DNA of 64,000 bases from Christensenella massiliensis (GCA_900155415.1 LT700187.1:1922001-1986000), one strand, 5' to 3'; positions 47,378 through 56,891 are shown, counted from the stretch's first letter. A program made the numbers and translations. Notes: generated by a model from the sequence alone, not told the origin.

Positions 47378-49134
47378 CAGCTATCCTCCGAGGGCAAATA
47401 TGTTTTCCCCTTTTCCGCATCTATATAGACGGTAAAATAATCGTCATAAATCACTTTGCCCGGTCGTGCAGCCGGAGGCTTTTTGAGGTTTTTACGCTGT
47501 GTATAATCGACAGGCGTTTTGCCGGACTGGCGAGCGCGGGAGTGCGCTGCGGCAAGCTCGGCGGCCATCACAACGGTCGCATCGTCGAGTTGCTCGAGCG
47601 GGGTGCCGTTTGTTACAAGCAGTACGTGAGAGCCGGGGATTTTTTGTGCATGGAACCAAATATCCTCGCGTGTAGCCATCCGCATGGTGAGCCAATCGTT
47701 TTGCCGATCATTTTTTCCAACGAATATTTCGTATCCCGACGGAGAACGGAACCGCAGGGGAAGCGACTGTGTTTCCTGCGCCTTTTTGCCCTTGGGGGGA
47801 GCGGCGAAATAACCCGCGCGAATCAAAGTATGCCGAATGTCGGCGATATCCTCAGACGTTTCCGCATTCTCCGTAAAATGAAGAGCCCCCTCTAAGAATT
47901 CGAGCTCTTCCCGCGCGTCCTCTAATTTCTGACTGCTGATAGCGGCGGCGGTTTTCAGTTTTCCGATTTTTTTATATAGCTTTTGCGCCGTTTCCTGCGG
48001 TGTGCGCGACACGTCGAGAGGAATCGTCACGGTGTTTCCGGTTTCATAGTCAACGGCTTCAAACTCTTTCATACCCTTTTTGAGACGATAGATGTTCGCT
48101 GTAATGAGATCGGCACGCTTTTGCAGTTTGGATTCCTTGGCAGCGTCGCGCAGGGTCGCTTCGTAGATTCCGGAAAGCTTTTGCAGTTTGGTATAAATTT
48201 TGTGTATCGACTTATAGAGGGATTCGCGCTGCTGCCGTATCCGCGCAAGCTCTAAACGTCGGCCATAATAAAAATCCAGCATTTCGTTGACAGATATAAA
48301 TTTTCTGCGCGTTTCGGCAGGATAGATCTCATAAGGAATGCAGGAAAAAAAGACGGGCATTTTGTCAGCGTTGAATTGTACGCAAGGCTCCGGATGCTCT
48401 GCCGCCTCTGTAAAAAAGCAATGGATATGCTCTGCAAGACGGTCTGCAAGGCGCGGCGTCAGCTCGGAGGTGAGCGACGCTTCTATTTTGGATCTGTACA
48501 GAATTTCTTCCGCAGTCTGCAGAGACATACCGTCAAATACAGAAACCATGTGATGAACGATCTTAGTTTCCTGCCGTGTTCTGAGCGCTTCGGACAACGT
48601 CGTCAGAGAGAGCGCGAGGGGGTCGAACTTTGTCTGCGGGGGATCCTCATAATGTACCCCCGGGAGGATTTGCCGCTTGCTGCTCATATCGATGGATACG
48701 CGGCGTATACTGTCCAAAATTCGATCGTTTTCGTCTGTCAGGATAATGTTGGAATATTTCCCCATGATCTCAATAATAAGTTTTAGCGTAATGGGGTGCA
48801 GGAGCTCGTCTTTGGTTTCCAGTGTAAAAATGACGATCCGGTCAAGGCCGCGTTGGCTGATATCTGCAATGCGCGCGCCTGTAAGATACTTTCTCAAAAA
48901 CATGCAGAATACAGGAGGGACCTTTGGATTTTCCTTTACCTGCTGTGTGAGATAAAGGGAGCAATCGCCGGCGTTGGCATTCAAGGCAAGGCGCAGAGTT
49001 CCCTCGGCCGCTGAATAAAGCTGCAGGACGATCTCCTCACGGCCGGGCATCAAAATCTTTTGTATTTTAGCATCTGAGCAGCGTTTGCGCAGCTCGGAAA
49101 CACATATATGTAAAGTCAATCCATCTAATGTCAT
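47377..49134 (-). CDS. rqcH: NFACT family ribosome quality-control protein RqcH
   Basis: 585 aa. Binds stalled 50S subunits and directs C-terminal alanine tailing of stuck nascent chains in Bacillus. N-terminal NFACT-N (DGLTLHICVSELRKRC, RIVIFTLETKDE), central helix-hairpin-helix and coiled coil (about residues 290-420), C-terminal NFACT-R domain (HAQKIPGSHVLLV). Older annotation as fibronectin-binding protein reflects the same family. Confidence 0.92.
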   Translation of the reverse strand: MTLDGLTLHICVSELRKRCSDAKIQKILMPGREEIVLQLYSAAEGTLRLALNANAGDCSLYLTQQVKENPKVPPVFCMFLRKYLTGARIADISQRGLDRIVIFTLETKDELLHPITLKLIIEIMGKYSNIILTDENDRILDSIRRVSIDMSSKRQILPGVHYEDPPQTKFDPLALSLTTLSEALRTRQETKIVHHMVSVFDGMSLQTAEEILYRSKIEASLTSELTPRLADRLAEHIHCFFTEAAEHPEPCVQFNADKMPVFFSCIPYEIYPAETRRKFISVNEMLDFYYGRRLELARIRQQRESLYKSIHKIYTKLQKLSGIYEATLRDAAKESKLQKRADLITANIYRLKKGMKEFEAVDYETGNTVTIPLDVSRTPQETAQKLYKKIGKLKTAAAISSQKLEDAREELEFLEGALHFTENAETSEDIADIRHTLIRAGYFAAPPKGKKAQETQSLPLRFRSPSGYEIFVGKNDRQNDWLTMRMATREDIWFHAQKIPGSHVLLVTNGTPLEQLDDATVVMAAELAAAHSRARQSGKTPVDYTQRKNLKKPPAARPGKVIYDDYFTVYIDAEKGKTYLPSEDS

Positions 49135-49226
49135 AATACGCCTCCGTTCGTTTTATTATACCACATCCAATTGTATGAACACAGGAATTGTGTTAAAATG
49201 AAGCAAATAAGAAACAGGAGAAAACA

Positions 49227-49952
49227 ATGCGAAATAATGGCAGAAAACTCGACGAGCTGCGAAAACTGGATATTGAAGTTAATGTTTTGAAAAATGCACA
49301 CGGAAGCGTATTGATCAGTACGGGGAATACGAAGGTATTATGTACGGCTATGCTGGAAGAGGGAGTACCGCCGTTCCTTGCAGGCACAGGCAGCGGTTGG
49401 CTTACAGCGGAATATTCCATGCTGCCCGCTTCAACGCCGCACCGCAAAAAACGCGACGGTATGCGGCAGGACGGCAGGGGAGTCGAGATACAGCGGCTGA
49501 TAGGCCGTTCGCTCCGCAGCGTATGCGATTTTGCAGACATGGGGGAGTATACGGTCTATATCGATTGTGACGTTTTGAATGCGGATGGAGGGACACGGAC
49601 TGCTTCCATCAGCGGCGCATTTTTAGCGGCCGCCCTGTGCCTTGCGCATGCGCGGAAAGCGGGAACATTACAGAAAATGCCGGTCAAAAAACATATCGCA
49701 GCTGTTTCCGCTGGAATCGTGGGAGACGTTCCTATGCTCGACCTCTGTTATACGGAGGACAGCAGCGCGCAGGCAGATATGAATATGGTAGCAGCAGACG
49801 ACGGAAATATCGGGGAAATACAGATCTGCGGGGAAAAACGTACTGTTACGGAAGACGAATTTATGGCGCTGATGGCCCTGTGCAAAAAAGGGATATATCA
49901 AATCATAGAGCGTCAGAAAGAAATTTTGAAAGAAGAGGGGATCACGATATGA
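49227..49952 (+). CDS. rph: Ribonuclease PH
   Basis: Phosphorolytic 3'-5' exonuclease trimming tRNA 3' ends. 241 aa; GSVLISTGNTKVLCTA, AEYSMLPASTPHRKKR, VYIDCDVLNADGGTRTASI are characteristic. Overlaps rdgB by 4 nt. Confidence 0.97.
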   Translation: MRNNGRKLDELRKLDIEVNVLKNAHGSVLISTGNTKVLCTAMLEEGVPPFLAGTGSGWLTAEYSMLPASTPHRKKRDGMRQDGRGVEIQRLIGRSLRSVCDFADMGEYTVYIDCDVLNADGGTRTASISGAFLAAALCLAHARKAGTLQKMPVKKHIAAVSAGIVGDVPMLDLCYTEDSSAQADMNMVAADDGNIGEIQICGEKRTVTEDEFMALMALCKKGIYQIIERQKEILKEEGITI

Positions 49953-50533
49953 AAAGGCTTATTATTGCGACGAATAATCAGGGAAAGGTTCGCGAGATCA
50001 AGGCGATCCTTGGAGATTTTTATGATGAGATACAATCCTTAAAAGACGCAGGGATCCATGCTGAGGTTGAAGAGGACGGAGACAGCTTTCACGCAAATGC
50101 GCGGAAAAAAGCGGTTGAGATCAGCAAAATAGTGGAGGGAGATGTGTTAGCCGACGATTCCGGCCTGTGTGTAGAAGCGCTCGATATGGCGCCGGGGATT
50201 TACTCAGCCCGTTTTTCGGGAGAAGGCGCAAATGATAAAAAGAATAATGAAAAGCTTCTTGCGATGGTAAAGGATAAGGAGAACAGACGGGCGTGGTTCG
50301 TTTGCGCCCTTGTTCTTGCGAACAGCGGAGAGGAAAAAATATATGTAGAGGAACGGGCCGAGGGTGAGATCATCGATGAACCCCGCGGAGAAAACGGCTT
50401 TGGATACGATCCGCTGTTTTTCGTGAAAGAATATGGGAAAACCTTTGCGGAGATCGCGCCGGAGATCAAAAATAAAATAAGTCATCGTGCAAAAGCGCTT
50501 GCAAGCTTGCAGAAAAGAATACAGGAGAACTGA
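49949..50533 (+). CDS. rdgB: XTP/dITP diphosphatase (RdgB/HAM1)
   Basis: Removes non-canonical purine nucleotides. 194 aa from ATG 49949 in the rph stop (ATGA). ATNNQGKVREIKAIL, DDSGLCVEALDMAPGIYSAR, GFGYDPLFF, SHRAKAL. The rph-rdgB-yfcE order is common in Clostridia. Confidence 0.96.
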   Translation: MKRLIIATNNQGKVREIKAILGDFYDEIQSLKDAGIHAEVEEDGDSFHANARKKAVEISKIVEGDVLADDSGLCVEALDMAPGIYSARFSGEGANDKKNNEKLLAMVKDKENRRAWFVCALVLANSGEEKIYVEERAEGEIIDEPRGENGFGYDPLFFVKEYGKTFAEIAPEIKNKISHRAKALASLQKRIQEN

Positions 50534-51025
50534 GTGGAACAGTATATACATGCGCTTGTCTTAAGCGATACGCATGGAAATAAAGGCGCGGTCGACCGGA
50601 TATTACAGCAAAATACGGATGCAGACTATATTTTCCATTTGGGGGATTATATTGCAGATGCGCGCTATATCGACCGAAAAACCCGGGCAAAGGTGATATG
50701 CGTAAAAGGAAACTGTGATTTTGGAGATGCGGGCAATACCGAAGATGAGATCACGCTGATGGGAAATAAACTACTGCTTACCCATGGACATCTTTATAAA
50801 GTCAAATATTCTTATGACAGGCTTTTCTATCATGCATGTGAGCGGGAAGTGAAGGCGGCGCTGTTTGGACATACGCATACGCCGTACTGCGAATTCGAGG
50901 AGGGCGTATGGCTTGTAAACCCCGGAAGTGCAGGCGCATCAAATGACGGGCTGCTTCATTATGCGACTCTGCTCATTGGAAAAGTGGGGGTCATACCAAA
51001 ATTAAAAACTGCAGACGCAATATGA
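50534..51025 (+). CDS. YfcE family metallophosphoesterase
   Basis: 163 aa with the calcineurin-like metal motifs SDTHGN, HLGD, KGNCD, LTHGH and GHTH. Phosphodiesterase of unknown natural substrate. GTG start directly after the rdgB stop. A CAGGCCC/GGGCCTG hairpin at 51030-51047 follows but lacks a good U-tract. Confidence 0.92.
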   Translation: MEQYIHALVLSDTHGNKGAVDRILQQNTDADYIFHLGDYIADARYIDRKTRAKVICVKGNCDFGDAGNTEDEITLMGNKLLLTHGHLYKVKYSYDRLFYHACEREVKAALFGHTHTPYCEFEEGVWLVNPGSAGASNDGLLHYATLLIGKVGVIPKLKTADAI

Positions 51026-51122
51026 AAAGCAGGCCCGCAGGGGCCTGTTGCCCGTATGTTTGAAATATTGTATAATATATAAGATAATTCAACCCACGAC
51101 GACATCTGAAAGGACCGATGGA

Positions 51123-51875
51123 ATGAACCCGGTATATTATCAGTTAAAATTGGACAGGGATATTCCTGTTCCATTGTATTACCAATTGAAGCAGTTTATG
51201 ATCACGAATATAGAGAACGGAAAGCTAAAAGAGGGAGATGCCGTTCCGACAGAAGAAGAGCTTTGCAGTATATTGAACATCAGCCGGGCAACGATTCGGC
51301 AGGCATTCAGCGAACTCGTAACGGAAGGGCGTCTGAAACGGCAGAAGGCAAAGGGAACGTTTATTGCTAAGCCTAAAATAGAGGGGCGTTTTTTTCAGGT
51401 TATAGAAAGCTATAACGACGAAATGCTGAAAAAAGGGCTGCAGCCGTCTACGATCGTAGTGGATTCCGGGCTTACGCATGATAGGGATATCTTGGAGAAA
51501 TTAGGACTGGACGGCCGTTCCTCCTGCGTATATATCAATCGTGTACGATATGCGAACAACGAGCCTATGGTATATACGAGGACCCACCTTCCGGCAAAAC
51601 AGTTTAAGGGGCTGCTTGCGGTCGATTGGGGAAAGAATTCTTTGTACAAAACATTGGAGGAAGAATTTGGGATAGTCGTACACCGGGTATCCCGCAGGCT
51701 TCAAGTAGCTCTTTCAGATGAAGAGCTTTCGAAGCTTCTTGGAATACCGGAAGGTTCTCCAATCTATGTAGTGTATACAACGTCTTACACAAAAAATGGA
51801 ATGCCGGTAGAATATTCTATCGCAAAATACAGAGGAGACCTCAACGAATTTCGAATCGACCTCGAACGGGGATAA
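51123..51875 (+). CDS. GntR family regulator, HutC/UTRA type
   Basis: 250 aa: N-terminal GntR winged helix (GDAVPTEEELCSILNISRAT, GRLKRQKAKGTFI) and C-terminal UTRA ligand domain (VYINRVRYANNEPMVYTRTHLP, PVEYSIAKYRGD). Such regulators respond to sugar phosphates, amino acids or similar. No catabolic genes are next to it, so the target is unknown. ATG 51123 was chosen as the HTH start. Confidence 0.92.
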   Translation: MNPVYYQLKLDRDIPVPLYYQLKQFMITNIENGKLKEGDAVPTEEELCSILNISRATIRQAFSELVTEGRLKRQKAKGTFIAKPKIEGRFFQVIESYNDEMLKKGLQPSTIVVDSGLTHDRDILEKLGLDGRSSCVYINRVRYANNEPMVYTRTHLPAKQFKGLLAVDWGKNSLYKTLEEEFGIVVHRVSRRLQVALSDEELSKLLGIPEGSPIYVVYTTSYTKNGMPVEYSIAKYRGDLNEFRIDLERG

Positions 51876-51967
51876 CACCGCTTTCATACATTTACGATTC
51901 AAATCGTATATAAATTTGAAAAAACGGGGCTCTGCGATTTAAGCTGCATTCCAAAAGCGGAGGAGTC

Positions 51968-52366
51968 TTATGCTTTTTTACGCGTCAAGACGCTCCCGAT
52001 GACCGCGCCGATAAGGATAGCCGGTGCGAATCTGACAAATAACCATTCAAATGCGTGAAAAGCCGCTCCGGCAACGGCGGTTTCGGGGTCGCTGTAATCC
52101 CAGTTCAGGTAAGGACTATTTAATATGATCAAAACTACCGAGACCGTTGCTGTGAACGCGCACAACGAGATAAGCAACCAATGAAACATCTTCCGCCTCG
52201 CAGCCTTTCGTTGCGCAAGCTGCAGGTTTATGATCTCCAGTTTTTCGGAAAGCGTTTTTAAATCATCGCTTCCCGACTCAACAACAGTTTCTCCAAGCAA
52301 AATGCTTACGGGGGTTTCAAGCGCTTCTGCTATGGAAATCAGCATATCGGAATCCGGGACTGACAA
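51968..52366 (-). pseudogene. C-terminal part of an XRE regulator split by element I
   Basis: The frame begins TTG TCA GTC CCG GAT (LSVPDSDMLISIAEAL), which is the second half of an XRE domain, followed by a linker and two membrane segments (WLLISLCAFTATVSVVLIIL; FAPAILIGAVIGSVL). The missing first half, ending KWEQG, is at 60454-60579 beyond element I. Joined in frame they give a normal LxxPDSDML-type XRE protein of about 169 aa. No start or ribosome site is left here. Confidence 0.85.
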
Positions 52367-52369
52367 TCC

Positions 52370-52390
52370 GGTATCACATAGTTAAAGATA
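52370..52390 (+). repeat. Left end repeat of element I
   Basis: 21 bp matching the inverse of 60449-60469 at 18 positions (GGTATC, then TAG, then TAAAGATA conserved). It lies 11 nt from the recombinase stop. Confidence 0.8.
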
Positions 52391-52400
52391 TTGGTATCAT

Positions 52401-54023
52401 TCAATCAATTTTGCCGATAAAGCGGTAGAAGATTTCTACCTCCTGTTCCCGGCTTCCGTCCTCGCCCTTGACCGCTTCATGGACAACGATTTTTTCAATC
52501 AGCGTATTCAAAAGTTCGGCGGTCAGTTCCGTGGGATTGACATACTGTTTCATCAGCGCAATCCAGCTTTCCGCGTCTGCTACGGTCTGGCTCTCGGCAG
52601 CGATAGCGGCTTGAAGCTGTCCGATTTTTTCGTCCAGTTGCGCCTGCTCCGTCTGATATTTCCCGGACAGCATATTGAAGTTGTACTCCGTGATACGCCC
52701 AGCCACCCAGTCCTCATACATGCGGGAAAACAGCTTGTCCACCTCGGCTTTCCGCTTCTCCGTCCGCTTCAATTCTGCGGCCTGCCGTTTCCTTGCGGCG
52801 GCCTGTTCCTTGTCGCTGGCGTTCAGCAGACGCTTCATCAGTTCCCCCTCGCCGTTCTGCACCAGTCCAGACCAGTATTGCAGACGGGAGAGGACATAGG
52901 CGTAAAGCACATCATAGCGGATATAGTGCATGGAGCATTGGCGTGTGCCCTGCCCGTACTTACTGCAATGGTAATGGCCGTAGGGCTTACTGTTCTGCCG
53001 GTTCTCCCCATAGGACAGCGACCAGCCGCAATCCGCACATTTTACCAGCCCAGAGAAAATCTGTGTCGTACCGTCCTTGCACTTCCTGCGGCGGCTTGCT
53101 ATCTGCTCCTGCACCTGATTGAAAACCTGCTCGCTGATAATCGGCTCCTGCGTGTTCTCCACCCGCACCCAATCGCTTTGGGGCTTGCGTATTCTCCGCT
53201 TGTTCTTAAAGGAGATGTTTGTTTCCCGGTAGTGGACGGTATGGCCGATGTAGGTTTCATCTTTCAAAATGCTTTTGACCTGCGCTATCGTCCATGCGTA
53301 GCTTTTTTCCTCCGGCGCATTCGCATAGATATTGGCGAAAGTTTTGTCCCGCCGGAAGTTGATATATCCCGGTGTGGGTACTTTTTCCTCAATCAATATC
53401 CGTGTGATACTGGCCGCACCTCTGCCGTGGACGGCAAGGTCAAAAATCCGTTCCACAATCCAGCGTGTTTCCTCGTCAATTATCAGCTTGTTTTTAATCT
53501 CCGGGTGTTTCCTGTACCCGATGGGAGCATAAGCGCCGATACGCTCGCCTACGGCAAATTTCGCTTTGAAAGCGGCCTTTACCTTGCGGCTCGTATCTTT
53601 TGCAAACCACTCGTTGAACAGGTTTTTGAAAGGGACGAAATCGGACAGTCCTTTTTCGGTGTCCTCGTTTTCTGCAATGGCGATGTAGCGCACACGCTTC
53701 TCCGGGAACAGAAATTCCAGATAGTAGTCCATCATCACGTGTTCCCTACCAAATCTGGATAGGTCTTTCGTAACAATACAATTCACTTTCCCTGCGTCCA
53801 CATCGTCCATCATGCGCTGAAAATTCGGACGCTCGAAATTCGTCCCACTCCAGCCGTCGTCCACATACTCACCGACTACATGAAGCCCCTGTTCCTTTGC
53901 GTACTGTTGCAGGATTGTCCGCTGTGTTTCAATGCTCACGCTGTCGCCGTAGCTTTCATCGTCACGGCTTAAACGCAGATAAAGAGCCGTGTTGTAAATG
54001 GTAGTATTGTAAGGTTGTTTCAC
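52401..54023 (-). CDS. Large serine recombinase (element I)
   Basis: 540 aa. Resolvase catalytic domain with Ser in LYLRLSRDDE and KDLSRFGREH, recombinase domain (APIGYRKHPEIKNK), zinc beta-ribbon (CADCGWSLSYG...CSKYGQGTRQCS), coiled-coil C terminus. GTG start after AGGAGG. Divergent in sequence from the element II recombinase. Promoter with a flanking inverted repeat at 54054-54113. TndX/TnpX-like; probably carries out both integration and excision. Confidence 0.94.
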   Translation of the reverse strand: MKQPYNTTIYNTALYLRLSRDDESYGDSVSIETQRTILQQYAKEQGLHVVGEYVDDGWSGTNFERPNFQRMMDDVDAGKVNCIVTKDLSRFGREHVMMDYYLEFLFPEKRVRYIAIAENEDTEKGLSDFVPFKNLFNEWFAKDTSRKVKAAFKAKFAVGERIGAYAPIGYRKHPEIKNKLIIDEETRWIVERIFDLAVHGRGAASITRILIEEKVPTPGYINFRRDKTFANIYANAPEEKSYAWTIAQVKSILKDETYIGHTVHYRETNISFKNKRRIRKPQSDWVRVENTQEPIISEQVFNQVQEQIASRRRKCKDGTTQIFSGLVKCADCGWSLSYGENRQNSKPYGHYHCSKYGQGTRQCSMHYIRYDVLYAYVLSRLQYWSGLVQNGEGELMKRLLNASDKEQAAARKRQAAELKRTEKRKAEVDKLFSRMYEDWVAGRITEYNFNMLSGKYQTEQAQLDEKIGQLQAAIAAESQTVADAESWIALMKQYVNPTELTAELLNTLIEKIVVHEAVKGEDGSREQEVEIFYRFIGKID

Positions 54024-54053
54024 CGTAAAAAATCCTCCTTTTCAAAGAAACAA

Positions 54054-54113
54054 CCCACGCTTACAATACTTTTGCTCTGGGGCAATTATACCATAAGCGT
54101 GGGCGTATATCAA
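54054..54113 (-). promoter_or_regulatory. Promoter of the element I recombinase with a flanking inverted repeat
   Basis: Minus strand: TTGATA (complement of 54108-54113), 17-nt spacer, TATAAT (complement of 54085-54090). The 10-bp repeat CCCACGCTTA (54054-54063)/TAAGCGTGGG (54094-54103) brackets the -10 and start site. It could be an operator or an early mRNA hairpin. Confidence 0.7.
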
Positions 54114-54123
54114 CGCTGGGCCG

Positions 54124-54321
54124 TCAGGCGGAAATGGCTTTTTCCGCCGTATGCCGGACTACATCAACGATCAGATCGCCAAGCGGCTGTCCAGCGGCGG
54201 CGAAGTGTTCGGAGATTTTGATACGGTTGTTCCCACATACAAAATACTGCGTTCCGTTCTCTGCCGTAATGACCTGCCCGGTGCGGGGTGTGAAAATCAT
54301 GTCGCTTTCGCTTTTTACCAT
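54124..54321 (-). CDS. Small transposon-encoded protein, possibly TnpW-like
   Basis: 65 aa, GGAGG 7 nt before the ATG. The segment NGTQYFVCGNNRIKISEHF...LGDLIVDVV resembles the short TnpW-type proteins that accompany serine recombinases in clostridial elements. The match is weak and by eye. Lies between relaxase and recombinase genes. Confidence 0.55.
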   Translation of the reverse strand: MVKSESDMIFTPRTGQVITAENGTQYFVCGNNRIKISEHFAAAGQPLGDLIVDVVRHTAEKAISA

Positions 54322-54379
54322 CCAGTGTCCTCCATATTATAAAAATTTGTGATGTAATCAGAATATCTGCCCATAGCGT

Positions 54380-55321
54380 TTACCTCTCTCTTGTGTGCCG
54401 CTGCTGCCGTTTCAGTTCCGCCAGTATATCCGGCGGGATACGGTCAACCAGCCGCTGTAAATCATCCAATTCGCTTTTCAGCTTTGCCCGTTCCATCGTA
54501 TCTTTCATCTTGCCTTTTTCGCTGGCCTTTGCCCTTGCTTCCAGCTTCTCATTTTCCGCCAGCAGGTCATTGATTGTGACCTTGTATTTTTTCAACTGCC
54601 CGGAGAAGTTCTCCATCTGCGGGAACCACTTTTTCAGCATGGAGAGGGCTTCCTCTTTTTTCTTTCCGGCGTTCAGCGGGTTAATGCCGTCCAGCGTGGC
54701 TTCAATGGCTTTTGCCTGCCGGGAGAGGGAAACCGCCTGCTTGAAAAGCCGGGTGGGGATATGCTTCCGGCCTGTCTTGCTGGCGCTCTCCCCACGCTCC
54801 AAGTCGGGATATTTCTCCACCATATAGGCGTGAAAATCGTCCTGCCACTTCGTCAGGTTCGCCCGGTTGCCGATAATCTCCTTTGCACACAGGCGGTTGT
54901 CCTTTGTCAGCGGAACAAAGGTCAAATGCAGGTGGGGCGTTTTCTCGTCCATGTGTACCACCGCCGACACGATATTTTCCCGCCCTACCCGGCCAATGAG
55001 GAAAGCCGCCGCCCTCTGGAAGAACGCCTGTATCTCCTTTGGGGATTTCCCCTTGAAAAACTCCGGGCTGGCAGTTATCAGCGTATCGACAAACCGTGTG
55101 CTGTCTTTCCTTGTCCGGCATCCGGCCTGCTCGATACGGCTCTGAATGAAGTGGTAATAGCGTCCCTCCGGCTTGACGATATGGAAGTTGTATTTACTAC
55201 GGCTGGTGTCAATGTCGGGATTGCTGGCGTATTCGTCTTTCTGCCTTTCGTGATGGGCTTCCAGCGGCCTTGCCGGGTTGCCCTTGTGCTTCTCAAAACG
55301 CAAAATTGCGTGTTGTGCCAT
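54380..55321 (-). CDS. MobV/Pre family relaxase
   Basis: 313 aa. Nicks oriT to start mobilization by a helper conjugation system. Family signature HMDEKTPHLHLTFVP (HxDExTPHxH metal triad) and N-terminal MAQHAILRFEKHKG. C-terminal coiled coil. Shorter than the 400-500 aa of many Mob/Pre proteins, but both conserved motifs are intact. Confidence 0.9.
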   Translation of the reverse strand: MAQHAILRFEKHKGNPARPLEAHHERQKDEYASNPDIDTSRSKYNFHIVKPEGRYYHFIQSRIEQAGCRTRKDSTRFVDTLITASPEFFKGKSPKEIQAFFQRAAAFLIGRVGRENIVSAVVHMDEKTPHLHLTFVPLTKDNRLCAKEIIGNRANLTKWQDDFHAYMVEKYPDLERGESASKTGRKHIPTRLFKQAVSLSRQAKAIEATLDGINPLNAGKKKEEALSMLKKWFPQMENFSGQLKKYKVTINDLLAENEKLEARAKASEKGKMKDTMERAKLKSELDDLQRLVDRIPPDILAELKRQQRHTRER

Positions 55322-55526
55322 TCTGCTCCTTTCCCCATTCCTTTCCTATCCGTTGGCTTTTCTCTGAAAAGCCTGTTTTCACACAGGGAAAATCCCGCCG
55401 GAATTATCTCTGATACGATAGGAATGGAATGGATATAAATCAATCATTTTAATCTTTGTATTTCTATATACCGTCCGGTTTTCGTACTTCAGGGGGGGCG
55501 GTTTCCGTACTTCATGGGTACGGTTT

Positions 55527-55922
55527 TCAGCCCTCCGGCGTACCAGAACGGGATTTCTTGAAGTCGGTGTTTGGAACCGCTTCATAGGATTTTGGGGAAA
55601 TTCGGTTGGGTTTTCCACAGCCCTGCTTCTGGATTTCCATCAGTCCGGCGTATTGCAGTTCCCGCAGTGTGTTCACCGCTTTCTGCCGCCCACAGTGGAG
55701 TAGGTCAACCACCTCGCAGATAGGGTAATACAGGAAAATCCGTCCGCAGTCATCCGCCCACCCATTCTTGCGGGATAACTCTGTCCGGCGCAGGATAAAG
55801 GCGTACAGAACCTTTGCCTCGTTGGACAGGGGCTTGAATGTGGGGGCTTCAAAGAGAAAATTCGGGAGCCGGGTGAAGCTGAACGCCTTTTCCGGCTGAT
55901 GGATATAGATGGTATTTGTCAT
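55527..55922 (-). CDS. RepA_N-type replication initiator domain protein, short
   Basis: 131 aa. FSFTRLPNFLFEAPTFKPLS, AKVLYAFILRRTELSRKNGW and GRQKAVNTLRELQYAGLMEI are the N-terminal winged-helix domain of RepA_N initiators. Full proteins are about twice as long; here it stops soon after GKPNRISPKS. It may have no replication role in an integrated element. Confidence 0.8.
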   Translation of the reverse strand: MTNTIYIHQPEKAFSFTRLPNFLFEAPTFKPLSNEAKVLYAFILRRTELSRKNGWADDCGRIFLYYPICEVVDLLHCGRQKAVNTLRELQYAGLMEIQKQGCGKPNRISPKSYEAVPNTDFKKSRSGTPEG

Positions 55923-56033
55923 AGTGCGTTTTGTGGACGGTTAGAAGCCCGTTTTCCGGGGCGGACGATACTTTATACCACCCACCCCGGTTTGGGGCTT
56001 GCGGAGCCTGATAAATCAAGGCTTTTTTCGCTC

Positions 56034-56447
56034 CTAACTGTCCACAGCAGACCTCCTTTTCCGTTCACTTTCTGTTTTCTGCCGCCTGTGAACTCTGACG
56101 GCACAGCCGGGGCAGTATTTTGCCCGGTTGGATTTGGGGACGAACACACCGCCGCAGACCACACAGCGTTTCAAGTCCTTATCCCGGAAAATCTCCGCTT
56201 CCAGCGTCCCGTCCAGCGGCAAGACCGCCCAGCGGAACCACTTACAGCAGACCGAGAAAGAAATCGTCTGCGGGCAGGTGCAGGTATCCCCATCGTCAAG
56301 GACAATGCAGTTACCGTCCTCAAAGCAACAGCACTCCCGGCGTATCAGGCTGGCCGCCTGTTTCCTTTGCGCCGATGTCATGCGGTAAAGGGAACCGTCC
56401 GGCCTGCGTTCCAGCGGCGGCAAGTCTTTATAGGGGTTATCTCTCAT
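56034..56447 (-). CDS. Cysteine-rich VLP domain protein
   Basis: 137 aa. RRECCCFEDGNCIVLDDGDTC, FSVCCKWFRWAVLPLD and CVVCGGVFVPKSNRAKYCPGC match the cysteine-rich VLP family found in clostridial mobile elements; function unknown, probably nucleic-acid or zinc binding. ATG 56447 has GGAGGG 5 nt upstream; the longer frame is not supported. Confidence 0.85.
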   Translation of the reverse strand: MRDNPYKDLPPLERRPDGSLYRMTSAQRKQAASLIRRECCCFEDGNCIVLDDGDTCTCPQTISFSVCCKWFRWAVLPLDGTLEAEIFRDKDLKRCVVCGGVFVPKSNRAKYCPGCAVRVHRRQKTESERKRRSAVDS

Positions 56448-56724
56448 GCGTTCCCTCCATTTTGCTTTCCGTTGCCGTTCTCCCCGAAAAGTTTTCCTGC
56501 CTCGTCGTCGCAAGCTGCGTATCGTTCGTTTCACCGCAAGCGGCAAAACTCACTCGCTCCGCTGCTCCTCCTCTCCCCACAAAGCCATGCGGCTTTGCGG
56601 GGGCCCCGACAATAGCGGCGTGTTCCGGCGTTGGCACGCTCCCCGCAGCTTCGGGACATTTTGTCCCGAAGTCCGGCTCCTTGCGGTGCTTCCCCAGCCG
56701 GGGTATTCCTTTTCGGACGGTCAT
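56437..56724 (-). CDS. Hypothetical protein overlapping the VLP gene
   Basis: 95 aa, low complexity, ending SKMEGTHER with the VLP gene's ribosome site inside its last codons. It overlaps that gene by 11 nt, so it could be a coupled leader gene. It contains a palindrome at 56649-56671 and lacks family features; it may be spurious. Confidence 0.3.
   Translation of the reverse strand: MTVRKGIPRLGKHRKEPDFGTKCPEAAGSVPTPEHAAIVGAPAKPHGFVGRGGAAERVSFAACGETNDTQLATTRQENFSGRTATESKMEGTHER
56649..56671. repeat. Palindrome upstream of the VLP gene
   Basis: CTTCGGGACA-TTT-TGTCCCGAAG, perfect 10-bp stem. A related imperfect hairpin (CTTCGGGACACTTTGTCC) occurs near the right end of the element at about 60075-60098. 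Confidence 0.6.
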
Positions 56725-56891
56725 TCTGTTTTCAAGGTGCCGTTCATCGATGAACTACCCTAAGTCTACACCTAAATGGCCGCCCGTCCCGTATATCCGA
56801 AATGTAGGAAATCCGCCTGAAAATTCCCCTATTTCCGCGCTCTCGGAATTGTGGTATAATATAAACGAGAAAAAGAAAGCGAGTTTAACCA

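Noticed and set aside
49637-49948. Upstream extension of the rdgB frame inside rph
   Set aside because: Residues before the ATG at 49949 match nothing, and the ATGA overlap with rph gives the conserved RdgB start.
52479-53762. A 427-codon plus-strand frame
   Set aside because: Shadow of the element I recombinase; high GC at third positions keeps the antisense frame open.
54761-55438. A 225-codon plus-strand frame
   Set aside because: Antisense of the MobV relaxase, whose HxDExTPHxH motif is on the minus strand.
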